In this document: positions 1 through 10,468 of the stretch, one piece after another
How positions within the stretch are numbered: position 1 is the stretch's first letter
Layout of the letters: each line of letters opens with the position of its first letter
Assembly (NCBI GenBank): GCA_020833325.1
Contig: JAJHQN010000006.1
Location: 1-33,980, forward strand
From: Desulfurococcaceae archaeon
Lineage (GTDB): Archaea > Thermoproteota > Thermoprotei_A > Sulfolobales > Acidilobaceae
Direction of reading: 5' to 3'
DNA length: 33,980 nt
The notes under the pieces: model-generated
Databases searched by the model: none
What the model saw: the letters and a program-made list of their open reading frames with translations, nothing else
What the model was told of the DNA's origin: nothing
Translations under genes and position numbers: made by a program

Positions 1-2321
1 TTTGCTATGAGTAGTTTCTCCTCTACATCAGCTAGCTTTGGTCTCTCATCTCCGCCTTGCACCCAGTATGCTTTGGCTAGCTCGTGTACTATGTCGTTTA
101 CAGCCTCGTATGTCATGAAGCTGTAGCAGTAGGTCCAGAGTCTGTCTAGCTGTACCTTGGTTAGAGTGGGTTTATATCCAGGTATTACCCCTTTGGGCTC
201 CTGGTTTAGGAGTTGTTGTGCTATCTCAACCTCCAGGTCTTTGTAGGTGTCGTAGAGGCTGTTTAGGAGTTTTATCTTGAACTCTTTTAAGGCTACTCCT
301 ACTAGCTCCTCTACCTCCGGTTTAACAGCTTTAATTACTAGTGTTGTGTACTCCCCGCTAACAGGGTTTCTATCCGGGCTTAGATGTACTGCTTTAAAAC
401 CGTTCTTTAACCAGAATCTTAGTAGTTGCTCGTTAACCCCAAAGCCCGAGCCAACCCAGTCTAAACCTCTCTCCCTAGCCTCCTCTAGGATGTGTTGAAG
501 CGCTCTAGAGCCAATACCCATACCTTGAACCTGGGGGTGTGTAGCTATCCTCACTATACGCCACCCCTTCAGCCTTCCAAACTCCCTAAGCCTAACGTGT
601 TTGAGGAGCCTATCCGGTATAATGTTACCTGAGATTCTATCACCCATGAGAAGCCTCTCCACCAGCTCCTCCTCAAGGCCCCCCTCTTCTGCTATCTGTA
701 TAGCCGATACTATCTTCTTACCCCTAGCCGTCCTCATAGCCCTTACTATGTGGTGCGGTGCATCGGCTAAGAGGCCTAGATCGTCCGGCTCGTTCCTATA
801 GTGTGCTAAGACGTATATTCCGAAAAGCTGTCTTAGAGTAGCTTCACCATCCTTGTTGAATAGCTCCTCTGGATCCAATCTGACATACTCTAGGTTACCA
901 GACTTTATATCCTCTAAATCCACATCATCGAGCTCTGCTGGCTCAGCATCTAATAGGAGAGTGTCGAAAAGCCATTTCTCTATAGGGTCTCCCCTAGCAT
1001 ACCTTATAGGCTCCTCCATATCCACAGACTTCAGGAGCGTACTGGGATCGCTTTTTATAGTAGAAAGGAATCTAACACTAAACCCCCTACCAGCCCCCTC
1101 ATACCCGTGTATTGTAGCTGCGAACACGATCCTATCATGGCTCCTCCATATCTTATGTAGTAGTGGGACGTGTATACCGCTAGCCTCGTCAACAGCTACT
1201 ATGTCAGCGCTAAGCCTCGGTATCCTGTAAGGCTCCCAGTACTCAAGGCTAAACTTCCTACCCTGTATCTCTATAATATAACCTCCCCTCTCTACAGGCC
1301 TAGGATCTAATCCCACCACTCTAGCTGCCTTCAATGCCAGCTCCATTAAACTCTGAACATTAGAAACCTCAGGAGCGGTCACCAGTATTCTAACCCTATG
1401 TTTAACCTCGCCTAACAGCTTAGCTAACCCCACAATCCCTATGCCAACAGCACAACTCTTACCCCTACCTCTATCAGCTGTAACAACCATAACCTTCCTC
1501 TTACCACGTGGAGGCCTCTCGTAGAACCACTCCATAGACTTTATAACGTTAACCTGATCCTGTGTTAAAGCTAGGCTGTAGAGCTCCTCCGGGAACATAT
1601 TACCCTTTGGAATAACAATTTCAGCCCTGGGAGGGGCTTCAACTTCATATGAAGACCCGCTTACGAGCTTCTCCAGGTCTAGGTTGTAGATGAAGATATT
1701 ACCGTTATGCTCTAGAAGCTTCCTCTTAAACCACGATATGAAAACATGCCTAGGCTCCTTAAAACCAGGTACTAGTAGGTTACCCTTAAATATCGTTATC
1801 ATCTTATCCCATTCATCCCAGGGAGGTGCCTGGATTACTATCAAACCCCCTCCTTCCACTATGCCTATAAGCCTACCTACATCATTTGGTTTAAGATCGT
1901 TAGTTAAATCTAGAACTAGAAGCTGGAATGTGGTTCCAAGGAATCTCTCGCTCTCCTCATAAACCCCTATGGTAGGTTCTATGCTCCTAGAAGCCTCCTT
2001 AACAGCTCTCCCCACAATCTCCTTTCTTATCCTAGCATCCTCAAACTCGTCGTGGAATACGTAGAGTAGCTTAAGCTTCCTCTCATCACCACCCCTCCTT
2101 CTAACCCTCTCATAGTATAGTAGGGTTCTAGCCGTTACAGCACCCACCCTGAAGGGGTCGGAGCCCGAGTAGACCACAGCAATCCTATACCTATTCCTTA
2201 GAGCACTTCTAACAACATCTCCCAGGCTCCGTATAAACCTAACCGCTTTAACCCTAGACTTCTTATCCAGATCCTCCAGAGTCTCAAGGATCCCCTTTTC
2301 AACATCCTCCCTCATAGACAT
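1..2321 (-). CDS. tmcA: tRNA(Met) cytidine acetyltransferase TmcA-like (DUF699/helicase/GNAT), C-terminus truncated by window edge
   Basis: Manual reverse-strand translation gives one continuous ORF MSMREDVEKGILETLEDLDKKSRVKAVRFIRSLGDVV... with a Walker A-like VVTADRGRGKS, DEASGIHVPLLHKI, and GNAT-like RIATHPQVQGMGIGSRALQHI. Not in the ORF track because it is open at position 1. Confidence 0.9.
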   Translation of the reverse strand, partial: MSMREDVEKGILETLEDLDKKSRVKAVRFIRSLGDVVRSALRNRYRIAVVYSGSDPFRVGAVTARTLLYYERVRRRGGDERKLKLLYVFHDEFEDARIRKEIVGRAVKEASRSIEPTIGVYEESERFLGTTFQLLVLDLTNDLKPNDVGRLIGIVEGGGLIVIQAPPWDEWDKMITIFKGNLLVPGFKEPRHVFISWFKRKLLEHNGNIFIYNLDLEKLVSGSSYEVEAPPRAEIVIPKGNMFPEELYSLALTQDQVNVIKSMEWFYERPPRGKRKVMVVTADRGRGKSCAVGIGIVGLAKLLGEVKHRVRILVTAPEVSNVQSLMELALKAARVVGLDPRPVERGGYIIEIQGRKFSLEYWEPYRIPRLSADIVAVDEASGIHVPLLHKIWRSHDRIVFAATIHGYEGAGRGFSVRFLSTIKSDPSTLLKSVDMEEPIRYARGDPIEKWLFDTLLLDAEPAELDDVDLEDIKSGNLEYVRLDPEELFNKDGEATLRQLFGIYVLAHYRNEPDDLGLLADAPHHIVRAMRTARGKKIVSAIQIAEEGGLEEELVERLLMGDRISGNIIPDRLLKHVRLREFGRLKGWRIVRIATHPQVQGMGIGSRALQHILEEARERGLDWVGSGFGVNEQLLRFWLKNGFKAVHLSPDRNPVSGEYTTLVIKAVKPEVEELVGVALKEFKIKLLNSLYDTYKDLEVEIAQQLLNQEPKGVIPGYKPTLTKVQLDRLWTYCYSFMTYEAVNDIVHELAKAYWVQGGDERPKLADVEEKLLIA

Positions 2322-2564
2322 TAAAGGCACCCAGCCTGATACCGCCCTCAGACCCAAGACATCTGTTATCTAGGCTTGGAGCTTATTAAGCTCACCGATC
2401 TCACTATGCCTAGAGCTCGGAGGATAGCGAAAGCCCCTGTAGCTACTCTAGCTCGTGGCACACTACTATGGTGAAAACCCCCTCTCTTCAAGTATTGGTT
2501 GTGGAGACCGGGTGAAGGACGTGCTTTAAGAGCCTCCAGATATTTTATATGAGGGGGGTCATGG

Positions 2565-3377
2565 TTGGCTCGAGTTCTTAGCGTTGTTAATGAAGGTGAC
2601 TTAGTAGTCTTAGCTGTTGTTAGGGGTGGTTCTGTTAGGTCTTACTATTTTAAAGTAAGGTCTGTTAACGTCTACTCCACTATAGCTGGTATGGTGAGAG
2701 GCTCTAGTATAGTTGGGAGGGGTTATGGCGAGTGTTTTGAACTGGCTGATGGGGAGGCTTGTGTTTTGAAGCCTACGTTAAGGGAGATTCTCGATAATTT
2801 CTATGAGAGGGCTACACAGGTAGTCTACCCTAAGGACGCTGGCCTCATAAGCTTTGAGCTAGGCCTAAAACCCGGGATGCGGGTCTTAGAGGGTGGTACG
2901 GGTAGTGGTTTTTTAACAAGCGAGATCGCCAGGATAGTGTGCCCTACAGGTAGAGTCTATAGCTATGATGTGAAAGCGGAGAATCTAGAGGTTGCAGAAA
3001 GGAATTTAAGGATGTCAGGTTTACTTGATTGCGTCGAATTAAAGTTAGGCGATGTAAGGGCCGGTGTGAGAGAAGAGGACTTAGATGCAGCTGTACTCGA
3101 CATCCCAGATCCCTGGGAGGCCCTAGAACCGCTATCTAGAAACCTCAAGCCCTCAGCACCCCTCGTAGCATTCATACCAACACTAAACCAGGTTGTCAAA
3201 CTAGTGGATATCGCGATGAAGAGCAAGAACTGGATACTAGTAAGAATAGTAGAGGTTAGCGAAAGAGACCTAGACTTCTCACGAGAAGCTATAAGACCGT
3301 CGAAGACAACGACATTCACAGGATACATAGCCGTTCTAAGAAAAGTTAATAGAATACAGAACACACTACTAACCTAA
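2565..3377 (+). CDS. trmI: tRNA (adenine-57/58-N1)-methyltransferase TrmI
   Basis: YPKDAGLISFELGLKPGMRVLEGGTGSGFLTSEIARIV SAM-binding motif and LDIPDPWEAL; TTG start preceded by a G-rich SD-like GAGGGGGG. Confidence 0.88.
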   Translation: MARVLSVVNEGDLVVLAVVRGGSVRSYYFKVRSVNVYSTIAGMVRGSSIVGRGYGECFELADGEACVLKPTLREILDNFYERATQVVYPKDAGLISFELGLKPGMRVLEGGTGSGFLTSEIARIVCPTGRVYSYDVKAENLEVAERNLRMSGLLDCVELKLGDVRAGVREEDLDAAVLDIPDPWEALEPLSRNLKPSAPLVAFIPTLNQVVKLVDIAMKSKNWILVRIVEVSERDLDFSREAIRPSKTTTFTGYIAVLRKVNRIQNTLLT

Positions 3378-3623
3378 ACTACCACCCCCTGATGGAAAGA
3401 CCTAGCAAACCTCGCCCTTAAAGGTGGAGTTAGGCTTTTAAACCTCTGGAGCTCGGAAGGCACACCGCTAGAGTAGTGATGATAATATCTGGTTGAAATC
3501 GAGGACTTGGGGTTGCGGGGCCGAAACCCGCCTTGGAGTACAACTTACTCCCAGGCCTTGATGAGATGATACTGGAAACCATAACCCCCTCCGCCAGGGG
3601 TAACACCCTGGATCCAGAGGTTC

Positions 3624-3659
3624 GAAACCCCGCCCTTAAAGAGCAGGGAGGGGTCATAA
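3624..3659 (+). repeat. IS200/IS605 right-end-like terminal hairpin (copy C), part of a structured noncoding region of about 3505-3660
   Basis: GAAACCCCGCCCTTAAAGAGCAGGGAGGGGTCATAA matches the 3' tails of the repeats at 14738-14773 and 22160-22195(-). Upstream hairpins include GCCTTGGAGTA-CAAC-TTACTCCCAGGC and CCAGGG-GTAACA-CCCTGG. Confidence 0.55.
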
Positions 3660-3929
3660 CCTCCTTTTAACCTTTCGAGATCGACCATCTGCATCCTCTA
3701 CAATAGGGCTTGTTGAGTTTGCCTTCAACATCATCTCGTCGTTTGGAGTGCTGCTTCAAGGGTAGCACGTTTAAGAGCTAAGGGTGTGATGGTTCTCACA
3801 CGTTTCTTCGGGAGCTCTCCCTTTTTGCAAACTCCTCATAACTCTAGGGATTTAAGAGGTTGCATGTAGTTAGGGAGGTTAAACTGTTACACACATTTTA
3901 AAGGTGAGTATTTCCGGGTGTAAGATGCT

Positions 3930-4850
3930 TTAGTAGACAGGGGTTAACCAGTTCTTATATCTTACATCTACGCCTGTAACGATGTTTTGGTAAATCTCTT
4001 TCAACCTCATGGTTATAGGTCCTGGTTTTCCATCGCCTACAGGTTTTCCATCAACTTCCAGTACTGGAGTTATCTCTGCTGCCGTCCCGGTTAGGAATAT
4101 TTCGTCTGCTACTAGTAACTCCTCTCTCGTTATATCCCTCTCCTCGACTGTGTAGCCTTCGTCTCTCGCTATTCTCATAACAGAGTCTCTTGTTACGCCT
4201 TCAAGTATGGAGGCTGTGATTGGCGGTGTCGCTATCACCCCCCCTCTAACTATGAAGACGTTCTCCCCAGAGCCTTCGGCTACGTAACCTCTCCAGTCCA
4301 GTAGTATGGCTTCATCGTAACCCTCCCTTCTAGCCTCTCTTAGAGCTACTATGGAGTTAAGGTATATCCCTGAGGCTTTAGCCATGACAGGGACGGAGAA
4401 TGAGGGGATCCTCCTCCAGCTTGTGATTTTAACTTTAACACCTTCAGCTTTAAGGTATTTACCGAAGGGAAAAGCTGCTATGGAAACCTCGACAGGCATT
4501 CCGGTTATATCGAGGGATATTCCTCCCTCTCCTATAAACGCTATAGGTCTTATATAGACGTCCTCCTTGAAGTTATTAGCTTTGATAACCTCTATAGTTG
4601 CATCTACAAGCTGCTCTACAGTGTAACCTAGGTTAAAGCCCACTAGCTTAGCGGAGTTAACAAGCCTAACCATGTGATCCCTAAGCCTGAATATATTGAG
4701 GTTTGAGCCGTTCCAGTAACCCCTGATACCCTCGAATACAGCAGAGCCGTAGTGGAGGGCGTGTGTTAGAACGTGGACCTTGGCGTTCTCGCACTCCACA
4801 ATCCTACCATTAAGCCATACATACCTGAGCCTCCTACACCAGACGCTCAT
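3930..4850 (-). CDS. ilvE: branched-chain amino acid aminotransferase (class IV PLP)
   Basis: YVWLNGRIVECENAKVHVLTHALHYGSAVFEGIRGYW, EGSGENVFIVRGG, FLTGTAAEITPVLEVDG. ORF is open to 4886; MSVWCRR at 4850 is a likely start. Confidence 0.92.
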   Translation of the reverse strand: MSVWCRRLRYVWLNGRIVECENAKVHVLTHALHYGSAVFEGIRGYWNGSNLNIFRLRDHMVRLVNSAKLVGFNLGYTVEQLVDATIEVIKANNFKEDVYIRPIAFIGEGGISLDITGMPVEVSIAAFPFGKYLKAEGVKVKITSWRRIPSFSVPVMAKASGIYLNSIVALREARREGYDEAILLDWRGYVAEGSGENVFIVRGGVIATPPITASILEGVTRDSVMRIARDEGYTVEERDITREELLVADEIFLTGTAAEITPVLEVDGKPVGDGKPGPITMRLKEIYQNIVTGVDVRYKNWLTPVY

Positions 4851-4997
4851 TCGAACCACCGGTGAGACCGTAAACCTGCACGTCATAAGTTAAGCTAGTA
4901 GTATAGTTAGAGGTATTTAAGCTTTCAAGGAGGGCTACGATAACGCTTATAAGATTTAAGTGGTAACCTCTGAAACGGGCCCAGCCCGAAGACGTCT

Positions 4998-5264
4998 GTG
5001 AGGGAGTTGAAGGGCTTGAGTGGGAGGTTTCTCTGGGATATACTTTCGAGGAGGGATCCTCACGGATACTATGTTATACCTTTGAAGCCTGAGGGTAGGG
5101 GGTTTGCTGAGTCAATCCTGAAACGGAATAACGATCCATACGCTAAGATCGTTGAGGGTAGGGATGTTATACTTGTAAGGGTTAGGTCTAAGAGTGTTGC
5201 TGAGAGGATTGTTAGGATGGCTTGGAGAAGGGGGTTGATAGCTGAGTTTGAGGAAGTGTATTAG
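4998..5264 (+). CDS. conserved hypothetical small protein (88 aa)
   Basis: Complete ORF with GTG start and coding-like composition; convergent 4-bp overlap with the atpA stop. Family not recognised. Confidence 0.6.
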   Translation: MRELKGLSGRFLWDILSRRDPHGYYVIPLKPEGRGFAESILKRNNDPYAKIVEGRDVILVRVRSKSVAERIVRMAWRRGLIAEFEEVY

Positions 5265-8200
5265 GCTATCTCCGCCTTTAACCCTTCAAGCACCTCTAGT
5301 ATGTTTTTCCTTAACTCCTCTATCCTACCCAGCTCGTCATTAGGTATGGTGAACTTAGCTTTAACAAGCTCCGTGTAGAGCCTACCCAGAGCCTCTCTTA
5401 TCCTGGAGACTTGGATTCCATGAGCTACCAGCTCCTCTGCTTTTCTATGTAAGTCTACTATGGCCTTCAATAACATGAATTGTTTTTGCGGAGTTGAGAA
5501 GGCATCTACAGGGTCGTAGGCGTTTTGTTTAAGGAACCCATCCTTTAATAGCCTAGCTGTCTCAAGAACTAGTTTATCTTTCTCACTTAAACTCTCCGTT
5601 CCTATGAGCCTCACTATCTCCTGGAGCTCCGCTTCCTTCAACAGTATTCTCATAGCCTCATCTCTATACTCCCTCCAGTTGGGATCCACGCTTTTATGCC
5701 ACCACTCTGATACAAGGTCTACGTAAGCACTATAGCTCACAAGCCAGTTTATGGCGGGGTAGTGCCTGCTATAAGCTAGCTTCGTATCTAAAGCCCAGAA
5801 GACCCTTATAAACCTCGTTGTATGACTTGTAACAGGCTCGCTGAAATCCCCTCCAGGCGGGCTGACAGCCCCTATTAACGTTACACTCCCAACCCTCTCA
5901 GGACCACCGTATGCTACGACCCTACCAGCCCTCTCATAGAACTCCGCCAGCCTCGACGCTAGGTAGCTTGGGTAACCCTCTTCAGCCGGCATCTCCTCAA
6001 GCCTCCCACCTATCTCCCTTAAAGCCTCAGCCCACCTGCTCGTCGAGTCTGCTACGAGTAACACGTCGTAGCCCATATCCCTATAGTACTCGGCTAGAGT
6101 TACACCAACATATATGCTAGCCTCTCTAGCCGAGACAGGCATGTTGCTAGTGTTAGCTATTAATATAGTCCTATCCATTAGAGGCTTACCAGTCCAGGGG
6201 TCCATGTACTTAGGGAACCTCTCAAGAACCTCCGTCATCTCATTACCCCTCTCACCACAACCAATGTATATGACCACCTTAGCCTCACTCCACTGCGCGA
6301 GAGCGTGTAATGTTACAGTGTTATGGAGTATAGCTGGTACTTCGCCTCCCACGAAGTTATGGGTTCCGGGTACTGTAATATCGTATACATCGAAGTCCCC
6401 CTTGATGACCTCTATACTTTCCACCTCATCGAAAGCCACATACCTTAACGCTTCAGCTATAGGGGCTAACACACTATCCTTAGTTAACCGTTCTAGTAGC
6501 ATTAGTTTTGCTGTGCCTACTCTCTCGCCTAGTATGGTGTAGTTAATCCCCGCTTGCTCTAGGATTCCTCTTGGGGCCATAAGTATAGCCCTTGATATTA
6601 CCTGCTGTTCCATCCTCACGGCATCCCCGGCCTTCCTATCTTGCCTCTTACTCGATACATATGATGCTATCCTGAGGATCCTACTTAAGCTCGTGGTCCA
6701 CTCAGCTGATATCGCTTCTAGGAACTTCTCTATCTCATCTCTACTCGTTATCATAATCCTATAGTAGATTCTGCCAGCTACCCTCCTCTCCCTTATGGTA
6801 TACAGTATGCCTAGTCTAGCTAGTAGGTAGGCTAGGCCTACCGCTACCCACTTAGATGCCGTTGTTATCACAACCTCGTTCTTCGCAAAGCCCCCGTCTC
6901 CCAGGTAGTAGCCTCTTAGGAAGGCGTTCACCACGTTTATAGGGGATTTTAGTATCAAGTGTGGAACCACCGCCTCCCGGGACTTTCTCCTAGAGGGTAC
7001 CCCTAACGCCTTGAATATCCTAGCTACCAGCTTAGAGTTCACTATGACACCTTTGACTGTTCTAAACGATACATCCCTAGCTATGACTCCGAAGATCTTG
7101 TATACTAGCTCCTTGAATCTAGCTCTCAGCTCCTCCGAGTTACTGAAGAACCTTACAGTCCTGTCAGTCACCATACCATCAGATATTACTAGTCCTAGTA
7201 ACTCCGCAAGATCCTCATCTAGGTGCTCGGGCACCCTTACCGAGATCCCACTCCTAGGTAACCCGAGAATCCTTGGTCTTAGCGGTTCTACTCCTAGCAA
7301 CGCGCACACTCTCCTAACGAGACCTAACCTAGGCCTAGTCTTACCCTTGACTATCTGCTTTAAGGTCTTCTCGTTGATACCTAAGGTTTCAGATGCTCTC
7401 TTGTAGCCACCAAGTCTATACACTAACACCCTGATGAACTCCTGTATCCGCTTCAAATCCTCCTCGTCTCCCACAGTTGCATCATCTAATCCTAGCTCGT
7501 AGGGATCGAGGAGTTGTGGTTTACCCTCAATGGGGAGGTATCTGGGTATGACTAGCTGGTCTCCCCTTCTTAGCTCAGCTGCTGGGGTCTCAACTATGCG
7601 TCCATCCTCGCTTAGCTTAAGGAGCTTATGGGGTGGTGTAACCTCTATTACCCTACCAGATCTAGTTCTAATCCTGACCATATACCTGGATTTACCTCTA
7701 TAGATGTAGCTTACAGGAGCTTCCCTTAGTCTAATACCGTCGAAAGATAATATCCTGAGATCTAGGCTTGAGACGTCTATTAACTCTTCCTCCTCGCTAC
7801 TCTCGACTATAACACCCTTGTCTCCCACTCTTTCATATAACTCCTTGATTGGAACAAGCTCACCTGATGCTAGTAGTATTGGCGTACTAGGTGGAACACA
7901 CTTCCCCGTACCAAACCCTCCGGGTATAGCTCCGGTTCCACCTTTAGCCATTGGGAATAATGTGTCTAGTATCCTCATCCCGGTTATAAGGGGTTCTGTA
8001 GGCTCAAGTTTAACCTTGTAAGGTCTCGGTATCCTAACAGGCCATCTATGAAACATTGTAACCTCCGTTTTACCACCCTCTCTCTCAACTTCTGCTACTA
8101 CATCCTCTATAGTGTACTCGCCCTCAGGGGCTACCCATCTAAGCGTGCCTCTCACGCCAGGCGGTATCATAATCCTATGGGTTATTATACTAGTTTCTTG

Positions 8201-8656
8201 AACATAGCCTATCACATCACCGCCTACAACCTTGCTTCCGATCTCAGGCTTAAACCCTGAAGGGTCGCCTGGTGTGAAGTAGTATTTCTTAGATCTAGGT
8301 AGAGGATCTACTCTAACACCTCTCTCAACAAAGAACCTCCTATGAGGAGCTTTCCGGGCTATAAGCTCACTTATAAGAGGGAGGGGTCTCTGTATCCCAT
8401 CGTATATCATGCCTAGGAGCCCTGGGCCTAGCTCTACGCTTAAAGGGTTTCCAGTACCTTCAACTACATCGCCGGGGCTTAGCCCGCTCGTGGACTCGTA
8501 GACCTGTATGTATGCCTTATCACCTTTAATCCTGGTGATCTCCCCTATAAGCCCCTCCCTGCCAACCCTAACCATCTCGTACATCTGAGCTCCCGACATG
8601 CCGTCAGCTACTACCAAGGGGCCGCTGATCCTCACAATTCTACCTTTAACGGACAA
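5261..8656 (-). CDS. atpA: A-type (V-type) ATP synthase catalytic subunit A precursor containing an intein
   Basis: Exteins carry [51 protein letters not shown] and [40 protein letters not shown]. 1131 aa, TTG start. 604 aa remain after removing the intein. Confidence 0.96.
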   Translation of the reverse strand: MSVKGRIVRISGPLVVADGMSGAQMYEMVRVGREGLIGEITRIKGDKAYIQVYESTSGLSPGDVVEGTGNPLSVELGPGLLGMIYDGIQRPLPLISELIARKAPHRRFFVERGVRVDPLPRSKKYYFTPGDPSGFKPEIGSKVVGGDVIGYVQETSIITHRIMIPPGVRGTLRWVAPEGEYTIEDVVAEVEREGGKTEVTMFHRWPVRIPRPYKVKLEPTEPLITGMRILDTLFPMAKGGTGAIPGGFGTGKCVPPSTPILLASGELVPIKELYERVGDKGVIVESSEEEELIDVSSLDLRILSFDGIRLREAPVSYIYRGKSRYMVRIRTRSGRVIEVTPPHKLLKLSEDGRIVETPAAELRRGDQLVIPRYLPIEGKPQLLDPYELGLDDATVGDEEDLKRIQEFIRVLVYRLGGYKRASETLGINEKTLKQIVKGKTRPRLGLVRRVCALLGVEPLRPRILGLPRSGISVRVPEHLDEDLAELLGLVISDGMVTDRTVRFFSNSEELRARFKELVYKIFGVIARDVSFRTVKGVIVNSKLVARIFKALGVPSRRKSREAVVPHLILKSPINVVNAFLRGYYLGDGGFAKNEVVITTASKWVAVGLAYLLARLGILYTIRERRVAGRIYYRIMITSRDEIEKFLEAISAEWTTSLSRILRIASYVSSKRQDRKAGDAVRMEQQVISRAILMAPRGILEQAGINYTILGERVGTAKLMLLERLTKDSVLAPIAEALRYVAFDEVESIEVIKGDFDVYDITVPGTHNFVGGEVPAILHNTVTLHALAQWSEAKVVIYIGCGERGNEMTEVLERFPKYMDPWTGKPLMDRTILIANTSNMPVSAREASIYVGVTLAEYYRDMGYDVLLVADSTSRWAEALREIGGRLEEMPAEEGYPSYLASRLAEFYERAGRVVAYGGPERVGSVTLIGAVSPPGGDFSEPVTSHTTRFIRVFWALDTKLAYSRHYPAINWLVSYSAYVDLVSEWWHKSVDPNWREYRDEAMRILLKEAELQEIVRLIGTESLSEKDKLVLETARLLKDGFLKQNAYDPVDAFSTPQKQFMLLKAIVDLHRKAEELVAHGIQVSRIREALGRLYTELVKAKFTIPNDELGRIEELRKNILEVLEGLKAEIA
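6320..7900 (-). other. intein (527 aa) with LAGLIDADG homing endonuclease domain, at the AtpA P-loop (GFGTGK|T)
   Basis: Starts [23 protein letters not shown] (block A); [10 protein letters not shown] (block B); [14 protein letters not shown] and [12 protein letters not shown] (blocks C/E); ends [25 protein letters not shown] (blocks F/G). Confidence 0.95.
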
Positions 8657-8684
8657 AGTCTAACACCCTCTGTTAACATTTAAG

Positions 8685-9323
8685 CTATTCTATTAAAGCT
8701 TTTAACGCTATATACCTTAGCTTAGCCTCGTTCCTCGATATTATTAGGTCTAAGCTGTAGTCTAGCTTGACGGTGCCGTCCTGGGATTCAGCTATAACAC
8801 CTCCTATGATGTCAACAGGCTCTCTAGATACCTTCAGAAGCTCGGGGTAGCGGGAGGCGATACTCTTAGCTAAGTCCAGGTCCTCGGGGGCCACCATAAC
8901 CTTTAAGGCTCCCAGCTCTCTAGCCTCCACCGCTAAAGCCCTGAAAACAGACTCCATGTAAGTCTTATACCAATCCTCATCCTTAGCCTCCTTCAGCCTC
9001 CTCCTAACTTCAGCTAGCACGGCTTCAATGAACTTATTCCTCTTCTCCGCCATCCTACTCCTCAACTCGAAATCGAGCTTAGACTTTAAACTCTTAACCC
9101 TCTCATTGAGGTTTGAAAACTCCTCTAGGAGCCTCCTCTCAGCCTCCTCTAAACCCCTCTTATACGAGTCCTCAAGTAGCTTCAAGGAAGCCTCTGAAGC
9201 TTCTGAGAGGAGTTTAAGAGACTTAGAGACATCCTCCTTCATAGCCTCTGAAGCTAGCCTCTCCGCATCGCCACGATACTCTACCATCCTAGTGCACCCG
9301 TTGCACTCCTTAGAATACACCAT
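8685..9323 (-). CDS. atpE: A-type ATP synthase subunit E
   Basis: Long coiled-coil N-terminus, C-terminal VDIIGGVIAESQDGTVKLDYSLDLIISRNEAKLRYIALKALI; directly upstream of atpA on the same strand. Exact start uncertain. Confidence 0.85.
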   Translation of the reverse strand: MVYSKECNGCTRMVEYRGDAERLASEAMKEDVSKSLKLLSEASEASLKLLEDSYKRGLEEAERRLLEEFSNLNERVKSLKSKLDFELRSRMAEKRNKFIEAVLAEVRRRLKEAKDEDWYKTYMESVFRALAVEARELGALKVMVAPEDLDLAKSIASRYPELLKVSREPVDIIGGVIAESQDGTVKLDYSLDLIISRNEAKLRYIALKALIE

Positions 9324-9376
9324 CTAAACCCTAGACCTTAAAAGCATGTTATTAAGTGTATGGTAGTAGAGGATAG

Positions 9377-10273
9377 CTAATGCGTACTGTCTGAGAGCCA
9401 TCCTACTACAGCTTCGTATCCTCTGCAACATTCTACCCTCTCGTACACCCTCCTAGACCATGTTCTCCCAAGTTTAACTCTAAGCCTAGACTCTAGAACC
9501 CACATCTCTGTCATGTTTAGAGGTGCTGGTATTACTAGGCTTGAGGGTATCCTAGCATCCTCTCTCGATTCTAGCAGGTGGGTTGCACTATCGTAGACCT
9601 GAACCCTAGCATCTGGGGCTCCAGCCCTTTCAACGACTAAAACCGGGGTTTCGCCTAGAACCCTCTTGAAACCAAGAGTTTTTGAGAGCTCCTCCTCTAC
9701 TACTAAAAGCTCTGATATTGCATCCCTCGGTTTAAGCTGAGCCCCTCTATCATCTACATCTAGTAGTAGTAGGGTGTGAGCATCTACACATAGGTTGGAG
9801 TAGATAACAGCTACAACGCTATAGGGCTTTAAACCCCTCCAAGACCCAGGTATTGTAGCTATCTTACCGAACCTATAGTAGGAGAGCCCGCTATATGATT
9901 TAGCTGCACACACGCCGGAGATCCCTGGTATGTACCTAAACTCAACGCCAAGCCTTGCAGCCTCAGCTAACAGGGTCTGATGGGTTGTAGCTACCAGCGG
10001 GTCGCCAGCAGATAATACTACAACGTTACCAGCCCGAGCGTCCTCCACTATAAGCCTAGATTGCTCCTCCAAAAGCTCCCTCCCAGCAATCTTAACCTTC
10101 CCAGCCCAACGCCCTAAAGCCTCTAGAACCCACAAGGCTGAAGGCATAGTGTAGAGGTCGACGTAGACGATATCAGCAACGTCTAGGGCTTCAACAAGCT
10201 CCCGTGTAAAACTACCACTATAAACCCCGCAACCAGCTAAGATTAAAACCAAGCTACAACACCATAATAACAA
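9377..10273 (-). CDS. dphB: diphthine synthase-like SAM methyltransferase (tetrapyrrole methylase fold)
   Basis: VVLSAGDPLVATTHQTLLAEAARLGVEFRYIPGISGVCAAKSYSGLSYYRFGKIATIP; LLLLDVDD; start codon uncertain. Confidence 0.85.
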   Translation of the reverse strand: MLLWCCSLVLILAGCGVYSGSFTRELVEALDVADIVYVDLYTMPSALWVLEALGRWAGKVKIAGRELLEEQSRLIVEDARAGNVVVLSAGDPLVATTHQTLLAEAARLGVEFRYIPGISGVCAAKSYSGLSYYRFGKIATIPGSWRGLKPYSVVAVIYSNLCVDAHTLLLLDVDDRGAQLKPRDAISELLVVEEELSKTLGFKRVLGETPVLVVERAGAPDARVQVYDSATHLLESREDARIPSSLVIPAPLNMTEMWVLESRLRVKLGRTWSRRVYERVECCRGYEAVVGWLSDSTH

Positions 10274-10468
10274 CGTTGTAGAACCAAAAATCTAATAGCA
10301 TAAAGGTAGACATCTCAACAACAACCTACCTTAAATCACGCCAGCCTCCCTCTCCTCCCACTAGGGAACCGCTATGAGATCTTAGAAGTTCTCGTAGCAA
10401 TGCTACATAAAAGAAAAGACTATATAAAGCTCCCCTGAATCTATAGATGGAAGGTTTGCAGGTGCTCG

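Noticed and set aside
277-1962. Plus-strand ORFs at 277-498, 601-801, 853-1230, 1690-1962
   Set aside because: Antisense shadows of the continuous tmcA frame on the minus strand; Ser/Leu-rich translations with no family features.
3475-3500. C/D-box sRNA candidate (GTGATGA C-box-like)
   Set aside because: No convincing D, D' or C' boxes at the right spacing.
3430-3657. 75-aa minus ORF in the trmI-ilvE gap
   Set aside because: Overlaps the hairpin-rich copy C; no RBS or recognisable protein, better explained as noncoding.
3738-3748. Shared 11-mer GTCGTTTGGAG with 15996-16006
   Set aside because: 11-mer matches are expected by chance in ~34 kb, and the flanking similarity is weak.
5911-8260. 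Plus-strand ORFs inside atpA/intein (5911-6120, 6114-6542, 7011-7406, 7818-8021, 8048-8260)
   Set aside because: Antisense to a clearly coding long ORF; low-quality Ser/Thr/Leu-rich translations.
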